Both the position numbers and the translations under genes were made by a program. The notes under the pieces were generated by a model, which was given only the letters and a program-made list of their open reading frames with translations, did not search any database and had not been told where the DNA came from. A DNA stretch of 10,729 nt from Methanobacteriota archaeon (GTDB lineage: Archaea; Halobacteriota; Methanocellia; Methanocellales; Methanocellaceae), in contig JAEZKS010000017.1 in the NCBI GenBank assembly GCA_023436075.1, positions 1 to 10,729 on the forward strand, given 5' to 3'. Positions 1-7,266 of the stretch are shown piece by piece (position 1 is the first letter of the stretch; each line of letters begins with the position of its first letter).

Positions 1-98
1 CTTGGCGTGCTTGGCTCCTTGGCGCACTTGGCGAGCTATAAAAACCACGCCAGACGTTCTGGTGCGCACGCCTTTTAAGAATCCTTGGCGTGCTTGGC
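1..98. repeat. Degenerate 9-base-period tandem repeat downstream of hef
   Basis: Units of the form CTTGGCGNN follow each other at 1-33, and a 15-base segment (CTTGGCGTGCTTGGC, 1-15) recurs exactly at 84-98. Between them lies a short hairpin (48-54 with 58-64, loop CGT). The stretch is intergenic, beyond the 3' end of hef, and continues past the left window edge. Its period and CTT-plus-G composition resemble the repeats inside the inverted element at 9634-10045, so it may belong to the same class of dispersed intergenic repeat. That link is inference; the units themselves are seen directly. Confidence 0.6.
36..46 (-). terminator. Possible T-rich terminator of hef
   Basis: Read on the minus strand this is GGTTTTTATAG, a run of five T about 85 bases beyond the hef stop codon. 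Archaeal transcription commonly ends at T-rich tracts without needing a hairpin. The same bases read on the plus strand could be a TATA-like element, but no plus-strand gene follows. Confidence 0.3.
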
Positions 99-129
99 AA
101 ATGTTCCGATAGCGCACGTCCGAAGAGGA

Positions 130-2547
130 TTAGTCGCGCGTCTGGTACGTGCTATCCATGATTTCCCGTATCCGCGCTGCAGTCTTAGGCCCGACTTTGT
201 CAACGGCCTGCAGTTCCTCGACGGACGCCTCAGCTATGCTTTTGACGCTGCCGAAGTGTTTCAATAAGTTCCGGGCGATCACCGGCCCGACCTCGGAGAT
301 CGCCGACACCAGGTATTCCTGGCGCTCTGCCATCGTATGCGACGACTTGCGAGCGTGTGGGTTCACAGTACGCTTGCGATCTAGCTGCTCACGGCGTGCA
401 ACCGTGTATATATACGAGGCCGTATCCTCTTCGTTCGCGGTGAAGAGTACGGGGATGCCATAGTCCACCATGATCGAGGCGATGATCCCGTGGATGGCCT
501 CAGGGCTGATGCGGCGCTTCGTGTAGAGGCCTTCGCCTTCGATGATCAACACCGGCCGCAGGTATTCGCGTTTCATGTTGATGATCTGCTCGAACAGGCC
601 CCGGGTGGGGTCAAATAGCGTATCCAGAAAGTCATCCGTGGTCTTGCGCTCGACGCAGACCCGGTCTGACAGGATGTAATCGCCGACTTTCAGCGCCTGG
701 AAGTCCATCTTCACGCCTTTGGCCTCCAGCGCCTTGACGACTGCCGATCGCATCTCCCTGTTGTCCACGTATATCTCGATTGGCCCGTTGCCGTCCTTTT
801 TGCCGAAAGCCCCCAGGCTCGCCTGTCCGGCATGTGCAGGCTCTTGGGGCGGTGTCATAGCGGGGGTGATCGCCGGTTCTTGAGAGTCGCTGTCGCCGTT
901 TATGGCGCCCTCGCCGTTTTCGACCCTCTGTGGCAGCTCTTCCTCCTGCTCCGGCAGGGACTGCTGCTGTGGCTGTGTCGTCGTGCCATTGTTCAGGACT
1001 TCCATCATCGTCTGGCCGTCCTTCATGTGTTGCATGGTCTTGTACATCCTCTTCTCCTTGCTCTGGCTGACCCGGTAGGCGCCCTCGTCCCTGGTGCCCT
1101 TCGACATGAGCACCACCACCCGGCCGACCATGTTGCGGCCCGTCCGGCCCCGGCGCTGGATGCTCCTGATCTCCGACGGCACCGGCTCGTAGAACAGCAC
1201 CAGGTCTGTCGAGGGGATGTCCAGCCCTTCCTCGGCCACGGAGGTAGCGATGAGCACATTGTACTCGCCGGCACGGAACTTGCCCAGAATTTCCACCTGC
1301 TTCTTCTGTGACAGTCCCTTGTCGTTGAGCTTCGAGGCCTGGCCTACGAACCTGACGGGCCTCACGCCCTCGACCTCTCCGAGGGCCTTCGCCACGACCT
1401 CAGCCGTATCACGGAAGTTAGTGAACACTATAGCTTTTGCCGCGGGACTTGACTGCAGCAGCTCGACAACGATCTCCTTGACCTTCTCGGTCTTTGGGTT
1501 GATCATGTCTTCTGACTCGGCGGCTTCCCTGATGGCATGCTGGAGCCGCGGGTCGGTCATCAGCCGCCGTGTGGCCTTGCTCCCGCCCTTACCGCCCGCC
1601 TCTTCCTTGAGCCGGTCGAAGTACTTGTTCAGCGGCTGGAGCCCCTGGGTCTGGATGAGGTCGACGGCGTGCTCCACCTTCATGATCTCGGCCACAAGGG
1701 AGACCGCCCGGTAGCTCTCGGGGCTGCCGCCCTTGACGATCTGCGCCTGCAGCCGCTGCTGGAGCATCAGCAGCTCTTTCTTGTTGAGATTGACGTTCCT
1801 GGAATAGACCACACCCATCTCGAACAGCCGCTTGAACCGGTCGTCCAGGACAGCTTCGAGCAGGATGCGTATCTTGTTGGCCCTTTCGGGCACGCTCACT
1901 TTGATCCACTCGACGTCTTTGTCGTAAATGTAAGGGGCTACGTCCGGGTCGTTCTCGGTTTTCACCTCGACACGGTCGATGAACAGGCTGCTGGCAACTT
2001 CGCTGATCTTCTCCGGCGTGCTGCCGGGCGAGGCTGTGATGCCAAGGATCAGAGGGCTCTTCGCCTGCTCGACGTATTTTTTGGCAATGTAGACATAGGC
2101 GTAGTTACCCGACGCGCGATGGGCCTCGTCGAAGGTGACGTGGACGACGTCCCCAAGGTCGAACCGATGGCAGAGAAGGTCATTCTCGATCACCTGCGGC
2201 GTGGAGACGACTACAGTGGCCTTCCTCCAGAGTTCCGCCCTCTCTTCAGGAGGCGTACTGCCAGTGAAGACGACCACCTTCTCCGAGTCGACCTTCAGCA
2301 CCTTGCGGAAAAATGCTGCGTGTTGCTCGACCAGAGGCTTCGTCGGCGACAGCATGAGCACCTTCGCGCCCTCGTGGTTCCGGAGCCGGTCCATGATGAC
2401 GAGTAGTGCGATGATCGTCTTACCCAGACCGGTGGGCAGCACGATCAGGCTCGATTTCTCCAGCGCCTTCCGTGCCAGCGTCTCCTGGTAGGCGCGGCTG
2501 GACACCATGTCCGGCATGAGAAGCGGATGGCTGACGAAGTCTGACAT
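130..2547 (-). CDS. hef: Hef helicase-nuclease (FANCM/XPF family)
   Basis: An 805-residue protein that remodels and cuts stalled replication forks and branched DNA; the role is known for the family. An SF2 helicase occupies about residues 15-490: Walker A PTGLGKT (38-44), DEAH (140-143), TAS (171-173) and motif VI QRRGRTGR (464-471), with a helical insert at about 225-345. A Q/E/P-rich, probably disordered linker covers about 520-585. The XPF-type nuclease follows at about 588-730 with VDNRE (594-598), GDY (622-624) and the catalytic ERKTTDDF (633-640). Tandem helix-hairpin-helix motifs (about 745-800, with VGP and VGPKTAARI) end the protein. Both the ATPase and the nuclease motifs are intact, and the length fits a full archaeal Hef. 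The ATG at 2545-2547 lies 25 bases after a strong TATA box and has no Shine-Dalgarno sequence, so the mRNA is probably leaderless. It stands alone between the methyltransferase gene and the window-edge repeats. Confidence 0.96.
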   Translation of the reverse strand: MSDFVSHPLLMPDMVSSRAYQETLARKALEKSSLIVLPTGLGKTIIALLVIMDRLRNHEGAKVLMLSPTKPLVEQHAAFFRKVLKVDSEKVVVFTGSTPPEERAELWRKATVVVSTPQVIENDLLCHRFDLGDVVHVTFDEAHRASGNYAYVYIAKKYVEQAKSPLILGITASPGSTPEKISEVASSLFIDRVEVKTENDPDVAPYIYDKDVEWIKVSVPERANKIRILLEAVLDDRFKRLFEMGVVYSRNVNLNKKELLMLQQRLQAQIVKGGSPESYRAVSLVAEIMKVEHAVDLIQTQGLQPLNKYFDRLKEEAGGKGGSKATRRLMTDPRLQHAIREAAESEDMINPKTEKVKEIVVELLQSSPAAKAIVFTNFRDTAEVVAKALGEVEGVRPVRFVGQASKLNDKGLSQKKQVEILGKFRAGEYNVLIATSVAEEGLDIPSTDLVLFYEPVPSEIRSIQRRGRTGRNMVGRVVVLMSKGTRDEGAYRVSQSKEKRMYKTMQHMKDGQTMMEVLNNGTTTQPQQQSLPEQEEELPQRVENGEGAINGDSDSQEPAITPAMTPPQEPAHAGQASLGAFGKKDGNGPIEIYVDNREMRSAVVKALEAKGVKMDFQALKVGDYILSDRVCVERKTTDDFLDTLFDPTRGLFEQIINMKREYLRPVLIIEGEGLYTKRRISPEAIHGIIASIMVDYGIPVLFTANEEDTASYIYTVARREQLDRKRTVNPHARKSSHTMAERQEYLVSAISEVGPVIARNLLKHFGSVKSIAEASVEELQAVDKVGPKTAARIREIMDSTYQTRD

Positions 2548-2572
2548 GTCTCTGTTACGTGGATAATCAGGT

Positions 2573-2582
2573 GATATATAAA
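2573..2582 (-). promoter_or_regulatory. TATA box of hef
   Basis: The minus strand reads TTTATATATC, close to the methanogen TATA consensus. Exactly 25 bases separate it from the hef ATG, which places the predicted transcription start at or within a few bases of the start codon. Confidence 0.65.
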
Positions 2583-2611
2583 TTACTATAGCTTCCGGGC
2601 TGAAAATAATG

Positions 2612-3376
2612 TCACGGCCTGTGAGCCAGGTAAATGCCTGAGCCGAGGTCGCGCATCAGGCCCGCGCGTATAAAAGCGGCCTTTTTCCGGCTGATTCTCC
2701 GGATCTCCGGATCGGCCAGGGACATGGCCAGTGCCCGTAGATATCGCTTGACTCCGTCGGTGCGAAGTGGCGTGAACAGCGACAGATCCAGCCAGTCGAT
2801 GGGACTGAAATCTTCGATGACATTCACAAATCCGGCGGACCTGAAGGCGGCCGTCCACTCATCACCGGTCTTTGTCGCGGGTGTGACCCCGATCATTTCC
2901 CTGAATAGATCCCTCTGCTCTTTGGACAACGGGCGCAGTGCCGTGACTTCGTTGCATCCGAGCCGCCCGCCGGACTTCAGCACCCGGTAAATTTCCGTCA
3001 GCGCCGTCGTGACATCACAGAAGACGAGGACCGACTCGATCACCGCCACGTCGAAGGCGTCGTCCCTGAACGGGAGACGGTGGGCATCGGCGACCACTGG
3101 ATGTATAGCATCGACGACATGTTCCCTGAGAGCCCTCTTTTTTACCCAGCGAAACATTTTCGGCTGCAGATCAGCAGCAACGACTGTGGCGCCGTACCTT
3201 TTAGCCATGAGACAGGCGGTGTAGCCAGTCCCGCATCCAATGTCTATCACCCGCTCTCCACGCCTGATGCCAAGCCGCCGGATCAACTCCTTGGTGCCGG
3301 CGATGCCTCCCGGATGCGTTGTCATGCCGGCGCTCTCTAGCGCTCCAAGGTACTCCTCTTTGCTTATCTCTGTCAC
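2612..3376 (-). CDS. Class I SAM-dependent methyltransferase, substrate unknown
   Basis: A 254-residue soluble protein with a Rossmann-type methyltransferase domain. Motif I is VIDIGCGTG (43-51). D69 at the end of strand 2 (VAADLQ) should bind the ribose of SAM. ADAHRLPF (96-103) and DDAFDV (105-110) are motif II/III-like segments typical of the UbiE/Methyltransf_11 group. The C-terminal part (about 150-254) is family-specific and presumably binds the substrate; I cannot name it. It starts with GTG (3374-3376). No strong Shine-Dalgarno sequence is present and a TATA-like stretch lies about 25 bases upstream, suggesting a short-leader or leaderless mRNA. An ATG at residue 18 is an alternative start, but the upstream residues look genuine. 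Its promoter overlaps the stop codon of the membrane kinase gene, and hef begins 64 bases downstream under its own TATA box. Confidence 0.85.
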   Translation of the reverse strand: MTEISKEEYLGALESAGMTTHPGGIAGTKELIRRLGIRRGERVIDIGCGTGYTACLMAKRYGATVVAADLQPKMFRWVKKRALREHVVDAIHPVVADAHRLPFRDDAFDVAVIESVLVFCDVTTALTEIYRVLKSGGRLGCNEVTALRPLSKEQRDLFREMIGVTPATKTGDEWTAAFRSAGFVNVIEDFSPIDWLDLSLFTPLRTDGVKRYLRALAMSLADPEIRRISRKKAAFIRAGLMRDLGSGIYLAHRP

Positions 3377-3394
3377 GCTTGATATTTATCACAA

Positions 3395-3412
3395 TGATAT
3401 AATAATATTATA
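3395..3412 (-). promoter_or_regulatory. TATA-like promoter of the methyltransferase gene
   Basis: On the minus strand this A+T-only core contains TATAATATT and ATTATATC, 19-28 bases before the GTG start. It overlaps the TAA stop (3408-3410) of the preceding gene, so the methyltransferase can be transcribed independently of the glyS operon. Which of the two TATA-like words is used cannot be decided by eye. Confidence 0.5.
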
Positions 3413-4055
3413 TGACAGATGCCAGCGTCATGAGCGCGCCCGCCAGCAGGGGTATAGACAGGTTATCATCAATCGTGTAGCGCCCGATGCGCCACGGGAA
3501 TGCATCGGCGATCACCGCCCCCAGCGCGCCGGCCGCTATCGCGAGGTACGAGATCTCCGGGTGGAAAGCCAGTCCGATGACGGCACAGATCGCAAACATC
3601 AGCAGCATCAGCGGTAGCGGCTTGTGATGTATGATCGCATACATCAGGCCTTGCTGCGATCCGTCCCGGACATCGACGGATCTCTTGCCCGTGTACATGA
3701 GCAAAAGCGCCCCGGCCAGGCCGGTAATCGCGTCGCCGAAGACCAGGAACAGGATGGCGGCGACCGCTACTACCTTGCTGAACAGCAGTACTGCCAGAAA
3801 CATCGCAAGCGCTGCGTAGAAGTAGCCGCCGAGGCGTCTGTCTTCGGACGGCCGCATGAAGGTGTTCGGGTACAGGTCCCGGCCCTTCAGGCGCATGTAT
3901 TCCAGAAAGCCCGCGCCGACGACGCAGGCGCCGAGCACGACGAGCATGATCTCCCTTGAGACGAAGAAATAGTAGGCGGCGGGAATGACGCATCCCGCCA
4001 TGTGGAAGGCTTTCCTGCCCAGCTCCCGGAAAAAGATCGGCCCGTCGAAAGGCAT
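3408..4055 (-). CDS. SEC59/DGK1/VTE5-like CTP-dependent lipid kinase, membrane protein
   Basis: A 215-residue integral membrane protein with about six hydrophobic segments (roughly 20-32, 36-52, 78-105, 110-121, 147-163, 170-185 and 200-215). It carries signatures of the dolichol kinase / diacylglycerol kinase / phytol kinase family: RKAFH (14-18) at the N-terminus, an acidic residue in the second helix (E52), GDAITGLAG (107-115), the basic loop GKRSVDVRDGS (123-133), and DDNLSIPL (196-203) near the end. Such enzymes phosphorylate polyprenols or diacylglycerol with CTP. In archaea the substrate could be dolichol, geranylgeraniol or a related isoprenoid alcohol; this is inference. Automatic annotation often calls such proteins phosphatidate cytidylyltransferase. 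It begins 7 bases after the glyS stop, and its weak AGGT ribosome site overlaps that stop, so it is probably co-transcribed with glyS. Confidence 0.8.
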   Translation of the reverse strand: MPFDGPIFFRELGRKAFHMAGCVIPAAYYFFVSREIMLVVLGACVVGAGFLEYMRLKGRDLYPNTFMRPSEDRRLGGYFYAALAMFLAVLLFSKVVAVAAILFLVFGDAITGLAGALLLMYTGKRSVDVRDGSQQGLMYAIIHHKPLPLMLLMFAICAVIGLAFHPEISYLAIAAGALGAVIADAFPWRIGRYTIDDNLSIPLLAGALMTLASVI

Positions 4056-4062
4056 AATATCT

Positions 4063-5802
4063 CTATACCTTTTTGCCGTAGCCTTCGAGCGGCTTGCCCG
4101 TGCAGAGCAGCTCGCCGAACAGGCCGGACAGGTCGGCCGCCGGGATGCGCACCTGAGCCATGCTGTCGCGGTCCCTGACGGTCACGGTGCTGTCTTTCTC
4201 TACGGTGTCAAAGTCGACGGTCACACAGAACGGAGTGCCTGCCTCGTCGTTGCGGCGGTATCTCTTCCCGATCGTACCCGAGTCGTCATATTCGACGAAG
4301 AAGCCGGCGCCTTTCAGGTCCCTGGCGATCTCCACGCCGCGTGTAGTGAGCCGCTCGTCGTTGCCAAGCAGCGGCAGCACGGCCACGGTGATCGGCGCCA
4401 CTTTCCGGTCGAGTCGCAGCACGATCCGCTCCTCGTCTTTGACGATCTCCTCATCGTACGCGTGGTCCAGCACCGAGTACAGGATACGGTCGACGCCGTA
4501 GGAGGGCTCGACCACGTGCGGCACGACGTTCTCGCCGTTGACGTCCACTTCGACGGTCTCATGCTTGAACAGGCTGCTCTCGATGACGACCTCCTCGCCG
4601 TCGATGTCAAGGCGCACTTCGGGCTTATCCAGCTCTTCTGGCTTCATCGCCTTGAGCGCAGCCATAATCTTCCCGGCCTTGCCCTTGAACTTCGGGCCGA
4701 TGGTCTTCATATCAGGCGTAACAACAGTCTTCTTCACCTTCATCGGCTTCTCGAAGGGAATGAACACGGACAGGTCGACCTCGCTGCGCTTCTGGTGTGC
4801 CGTCAGGTCGTAGCTGGTCCGGTCGGCGATGCCGACGATCTCGATCCAGCCCAGACCGTCCAGCAGCACCTCGGCGTCCCAGCAGTCCGTGGCATAGTGG
4901 GCACGCTCGGTACACATATGCTGCCGGAAGCGTAGCTTCTTCTCGTCTATGCCCACGCTGATGAGGAACTGGTAGGTCAATGCTACGTAATAGGCCAGAT
5001 ACTGGTTGGCGATGGTGCCCTTCTCCACGGCCGCGCCGACCCGCATGGGCGTGGCCGGTCCGTTCGTCAGTTGGGCGTTTTCGTCCCAGAGCGGCAGCAT
5101 CAGTTCGCGTACCGCATTGAAATTGGGGTGCTGGCTCTTGAATTGCGGGTTGACGAACACCTCGGCCTCGGCCTGGGTGAACTCGCGCAGCCGGATGACG
5201 CCCTGCCGGGGCGAGATCTCGTTGCGGTATGACTTGCCGATCTGGGTGACGCCGAACGGCAGCTTCTCGCGGTAGAACCGCAGCAGCCTCGGGAAGTCCA
5301 CGAACATGCCCTGCGCGGTTTCCGGGCGCAGGTAGCCTTTCTTCTTCTGCCCCGGCCCGATCCAGGTCTGGAACATGAGGTTGAAGTCGTAGACGTCTCC
5401 TAACGGTCCGCCGCACTCAGGGCACTTGATGGCGTTCTTCCTGATGATGTCGGTGAGCTGCTCCTTCTTGAGACCGTCAGGGATCTCCATCGTCTCCTTG
5501 ACAATGTGGTCTGCACGGAAGGACTCCTTGCATTTCTCGCAGGTGACCATCGGGTCGGCGAAGCCGCCCACGTGTCCCGATGCCTCGAAGATCGCCTCGA
5601 CGCCTATCGTCGGCGCCTCGATCTCGTAAAAGCCTTCGCCCACGCAGTAGAACCGCCGCCACTCGTCCTCGATCTTCCGCTTGAGCGTGGCGCCGAGCGG
5701 CCCGTAATCGTAAAAGCCCGAGGCACCGCCATAGATCTCGAACGAGGGCCAGATGAAGCCCCGGTTCTTGGCAAGCTCGAACACCTTGTCGTATTTGTCC
5801 AT
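4063..5802 (-). CDS. glyS: Glycyl-tRNA synthetase, archaeal/eukaryotic alpha2 type
   Basis: Charges tRNA-Gly with glycine in the cytoplasm. The 579-residue protein is a class II synthetase of the single-chain dimeric type. Features in order: N-terminal SGFYDYGPLGATLK (28-41); an insertion with a zinc-binding-like CEKC (88-91) and CPEC (127-130); RPETAQGMF (159-167); motif 2 YRNEISPRQGVIRLREF (192-208); motif 3 PSYGVDRI (433-440); and an anticodon-binding domain from about 465 to the end. I chose the ATG at 5800-5802 because a clear GAGGT ribosome site lies 6-7 bases upstream and the protein then begins MDKYDKVFELAKNRGF as expected; a TTG 33 bases further upstream adds 11 unlikely residues. 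A TATA-like element upstream gives it a short leader. It heads a two-gene unit with the membrane lipid kinase. All key motifs are present. Confidence 0.97.
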   Translation of the reverse strand: MDKYDKVFELAKNRGFIWPSFEIYGGASGFYDYGPLGATLKRKIEDEWRRFYCVGEGFYEIEAPTIGVEAIFEASGHVGGFADPMVTCEKCKESFRADHIVKETMEIPDGLKKEQLTDIIRKNAIKCPECGGPLGDVYDFNLMFQTWIGPGQKKKGYLRPETAQGMFVDFPRLLRFYREKLPFGVTQIGKSYRNEISPRQGVIRLREFTQAEAEVFVNPQFKSQHPNFNAVRELMLPLWDENAQLTNGPATPMRVGAAVEKGTIANQYLAYYVALTYQFLISVGIDEKKLRFRQHMCTERAHYATDCWDAEVLLDGLGWIEIVGIADRTSYDLTAHQKRSEVDLSVFIPFEKPMKVKKTVVTPDMKTIGPKFKGKAGKIMAALKAMKPEELDKPEVRLDIDGEEVVIESSLFKHETVEVDVNGENVVPHVVEPSYGVDRILYSVLDHAYDEEIVKDEERIVLRLDRKVAPITVAVLPLLGNDERLTTRGVEIARDLKGAGFFVEYDDSGTIGKRYRRNDEAGTPFCVTVDFDTVEKDSTVTVRDRDSMAQVRIPAADLSGLFGELLCTGKPLEGYGKKV

Positions 5803-5807
5803 GTTTA

Positions 5808-5812
5808 GACCT
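5808..5812 (-). promoter_or_regulatory. Ribosome binding site that fixes the glyS start
   Basis: The minus strand reads GAGGTCTAAAC immediately before the ATG at 5802. GAGGT pairs with the archaeal 16S rRNA 3' end at ideal spacing and supports this ATG over the upstream TTG. Confidence 0.7.
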
Positions 5813-5841
5813 CGATGATCGCTAACGCACAACAAAAGACA

Positions 5842-5857
5842 GTCTATATGGATAAAC
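5842..5857 (-). promoter_or_regulatory. Possible TATA region of glyS
   Basis: The minus strand contains GTTTATCCATATAGAC. Either TTTATC or CATATAG could be the TATA box, with transcription starting roughly 20-30 bases downstream and leaving a short leader with the GAGGT site. It lies between the stop of the last small-operon gene (5901) and glyS, so glyS probably has its own promoter. Confidence 0.4.
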
Positions 5858-5900
5858 TTTACTTTTATTCCACAGGCCTAATTTCCCTGGGTCCCTGCGC

Positions 5901-6374
5901 CTATTCTTTTATCCTCCTGACCAATGATTCGAGAATGGCATTAAAGATGTCCCAGTATACGGGCTCTGCCACTGTGTTTATCGCGAGGATGGGAATAGTC
6001 CAGCGGTCTCCTCTGATCAGGATTCCATCGTTGTAGTGCACGCTGTACGTCACGTACTCCAGTGGTATAGTGGCAGCCTTATTTATGCCTGCGAAGACAA
6101 TCCTCTTATCAGTCAGGTATAACGATCCTGTGTCGAGAGCGGCGCCCATCCGCTCGGCCTTCGCGCTCCCCTTGCCTGCCCTGATGTCGATGTTCCTGTT
6201 TATCGTGAAGCTCTGTCCCTCGTACAAGTACACGCCGCTTATCTTGAAATAGAGCTTTTCGTCTCCCTTGAGAACGATCACCCCGTCGGGCTGTATTGTG
6301 CTCGGAGGATAGCCGCCGCGTACATTCATGGCAGCTATGGTCAGGTTGCGAATCTTTTCACCATAATCCATCAT
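5901..6374 (-). CDS. Uncharacterised PH/GRAM-like domain protein, downstream paralogue
   Basis: A 157-residue protein without signal peptide or membrane segment. It is clearly paralogous to the product of the gene just upstream. Shared blocks are PDG[VM]I[VM]LK.DE near the start, G[ST]LYLT..[KR][IV]VF.G followed by ATIPL or ITIPL in the middle, and EPVYW[DE].F...LE.L..RI at the end. The central block resembles the beta-strand pattern of GRAM/bacterial-PH-like folds (inference); function unknown. The start is uncertain. I use the ATG at 6372-6374, preceded by AGGGG; the next codon is also ATG. A GTG at 6423-6425 gives 17 extra residues that do not match the paralogue, while an ATG at 6415-6417 opens MFGTEKKTKGQGL, which does match the paralogue's first residues but stops after 13 codons in another frame. 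The N-terminus therefore looks frameshifted in the GGGG run at 6382-6385. It is the last gene of the operon. Confidence 0.75.
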   Translation of the reverse strand: MMDYGEKIRNLTIAAMNVRGGYPPSTIQPDGVIVLKGDEKLYFKISGVYLYEGQSFTINRNIDIRAGKGSAKAERMGAALDTGSLYLTDKRIVFAGINKAATIPLEYVTYSVHYNDGILIRGDRWTIPILAINTVAEPVYWDIFNAILESLVRRIKE

Positions 6375-6425
6375 ATCATAGCCCCTGGCCCTTCGTTTTC
6401 TTTTCAGTCCCGAACATTTTACCAC

Positions 6426-6983
6426 TTATTCGCCAGTATTTTCTATCCTCTTCGCCAGCGCTTCCAGAAAGACGCCGAAAGCTTCCCAGTATACGGGCTC
6501 GACCTCGCTGCTCATGGCGATTATGGGCACGTGCCTGCTGCTCCCGGCGATCCTGGCTCCATCGGTGAAGTGCTCGCCGCTCATCACATGCCACAGTGGT
6601 ATAGTTATAGCGGTTTTGAAGCCGATGAAAACGACTTTTCTGGAGGTGAGGTACAGTGTCCCCTGACTGACGGGGACGATCTTCCACACGTTCCTCACAC
6701 TGTAGTTGTTCGCCATGAACAGGATACCCTTGGTGATCCTCACGCTGGCATCTCCGGCTTCGGACTCCGGGCCGCGTATCTCGCAGAGTGACACATTTTC
6801 AAGCTTCAAGTGGACGATCTCGTCATCTTTGAGCATGATCATTCCGTCGGGCTTCACCGCGGCGGGGAGCTTGCCTTCGCGGACATCCTCGATCATCCTC
6901 GCCATCCTGCGTATTCTCTCGTTGTGTTCCATCCTGGCCCTTGCCTCGGCCTCCTTCTGTTTTTTCGTCCTGATTCCGAACAT
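6426..6983 (-). CDS. Uncharacterised PH/GRAM-like domain protein, upstream paralogue
   Basis: A 185-residue soluble protein. Residues 4-37 are highly charged and probably helical (KKQKEAEARARMEHNERIRR region). The body carries KPDGMIMLKDDE (44-55), GTLYLTSRKVVFIGF (108-122), ITIPL (126-130) and EPVYWEAFGVFLEALAKRI (162-180), all echoed in the downstream paralogue. The middle resembles the strand pattern of GRAM or bacterial PH-like domains, which often bind lipids or partner proteins; this is inference and I do not recognise a named family. The ATG at 6981-6983 is chosen because GGAGGT lies 6 bases upstream; a GTG 45 bases earlier keeps the frame open but lacks such a site. The stop codon of the preceding gene falls at 6988-6990, next to this ribosome site, so the two are translationally coupled. 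Its TAA is directly followed by the next paralogue's region. Confidence 0.8.
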   Translation of the reverse strand: MFGIRTKKQKEAEARARMEHNERIRRMARMIEDVREGKLPAAVKPDGMIMLKDDEIVHLKLENVSLCEIRGPESEAGDASVRITKGILFMANNYSVRNVWKIVPVSQGTLYLTSRKVVFIGFKTAITIPLWHVMSGEHFTDGARIAGSSRHVPIIAMSSEVEPVYWEAFGVFLEALAKRIENTGE

Positions 6984-6987
6984 TGTC

Positions 6988-7266
6988 CTACCTCCATCCG
7001 TGGACGCGGGGACGACGTTGTGTTCCACACGGCTTCCTGCGCTTTTCTTCTAGTAATGCGCTATTCTCTGCTCCATCCCTCTTCTGGCACTCGCGGTCCA
7101 TGTAGACGGCTACAATTTTATTTTTCCATTCGTCCGGATGACCACAGAGGCCGCTCTCTGCGCCTGCATCGAAGAGTTTCAGCCATTTGCATCCGGCACA
7201 TTTAACAGTCATCCTGGTCTCCGGACCTTCGCGCAGGAGAGACATACCCCGGTTATCCCGTTTCAT
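6988..7266 (-). CDS. Small four-cysteine protein, putative metal-binding
   Basis: A 92-residue basic protein. Four cysteines arranged C23-x2-C26, C41-G-H-P and C60 form a pattern suited to zinc or an iron-sulfur cluster; a fifth, C80, lies in a charged, low-complexity tail (about 64-92) rich in K, R and E. I do not recognise the family. The ATG at 7264-7266 is preceded by AAGGTGA, a very good match to the archaeal anti-Shine-Dalgarno, and overlaps the TGA of the upstream gene in an ATGA arrangement. The 3' end runs up to the ribosome site of the first PH/GRAM-like gene. Both junctions show this is a genuine operon member although its product is unknown. Confidence 0.7.
   Translation of the reverse strand: MKRDNRGMSLLREGPETRMTVKCAGCKWLKLFDAGAESGLCGHPDEWKNKIVAVYMDRECQKRDGAENSALLEEKRRKPCGTQRRPRVHGWR

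Noticed and set aside
1537..2406. Plus-strand open frame of 289 codons inside hef
   Set aside because: It is antisense to the helicase domain, which has all SF2 motifs; the open frame results from G+C-rich codon use.
3985..4935. Plus-strand open frame of 316 codons over the glyS 3' half and the membrane kinase start
   Set aside because: It spans two well-supported genes on the other strand and their junction, and its product resembles no protein.
5803..5835. Longer glyS form starting at an upstream TTG
   Set aside because: The GAGGT ribosome site points to the ATG at 5802, and the extra 11 residues lie before the usual start of the family.
6375..6425. GTG start at 6425 for the downstream paralogue
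   Set aside because: It directly follows the preceding stop without a ribosome site, and the added residues do not match the paralogue, whereas the other frame does.
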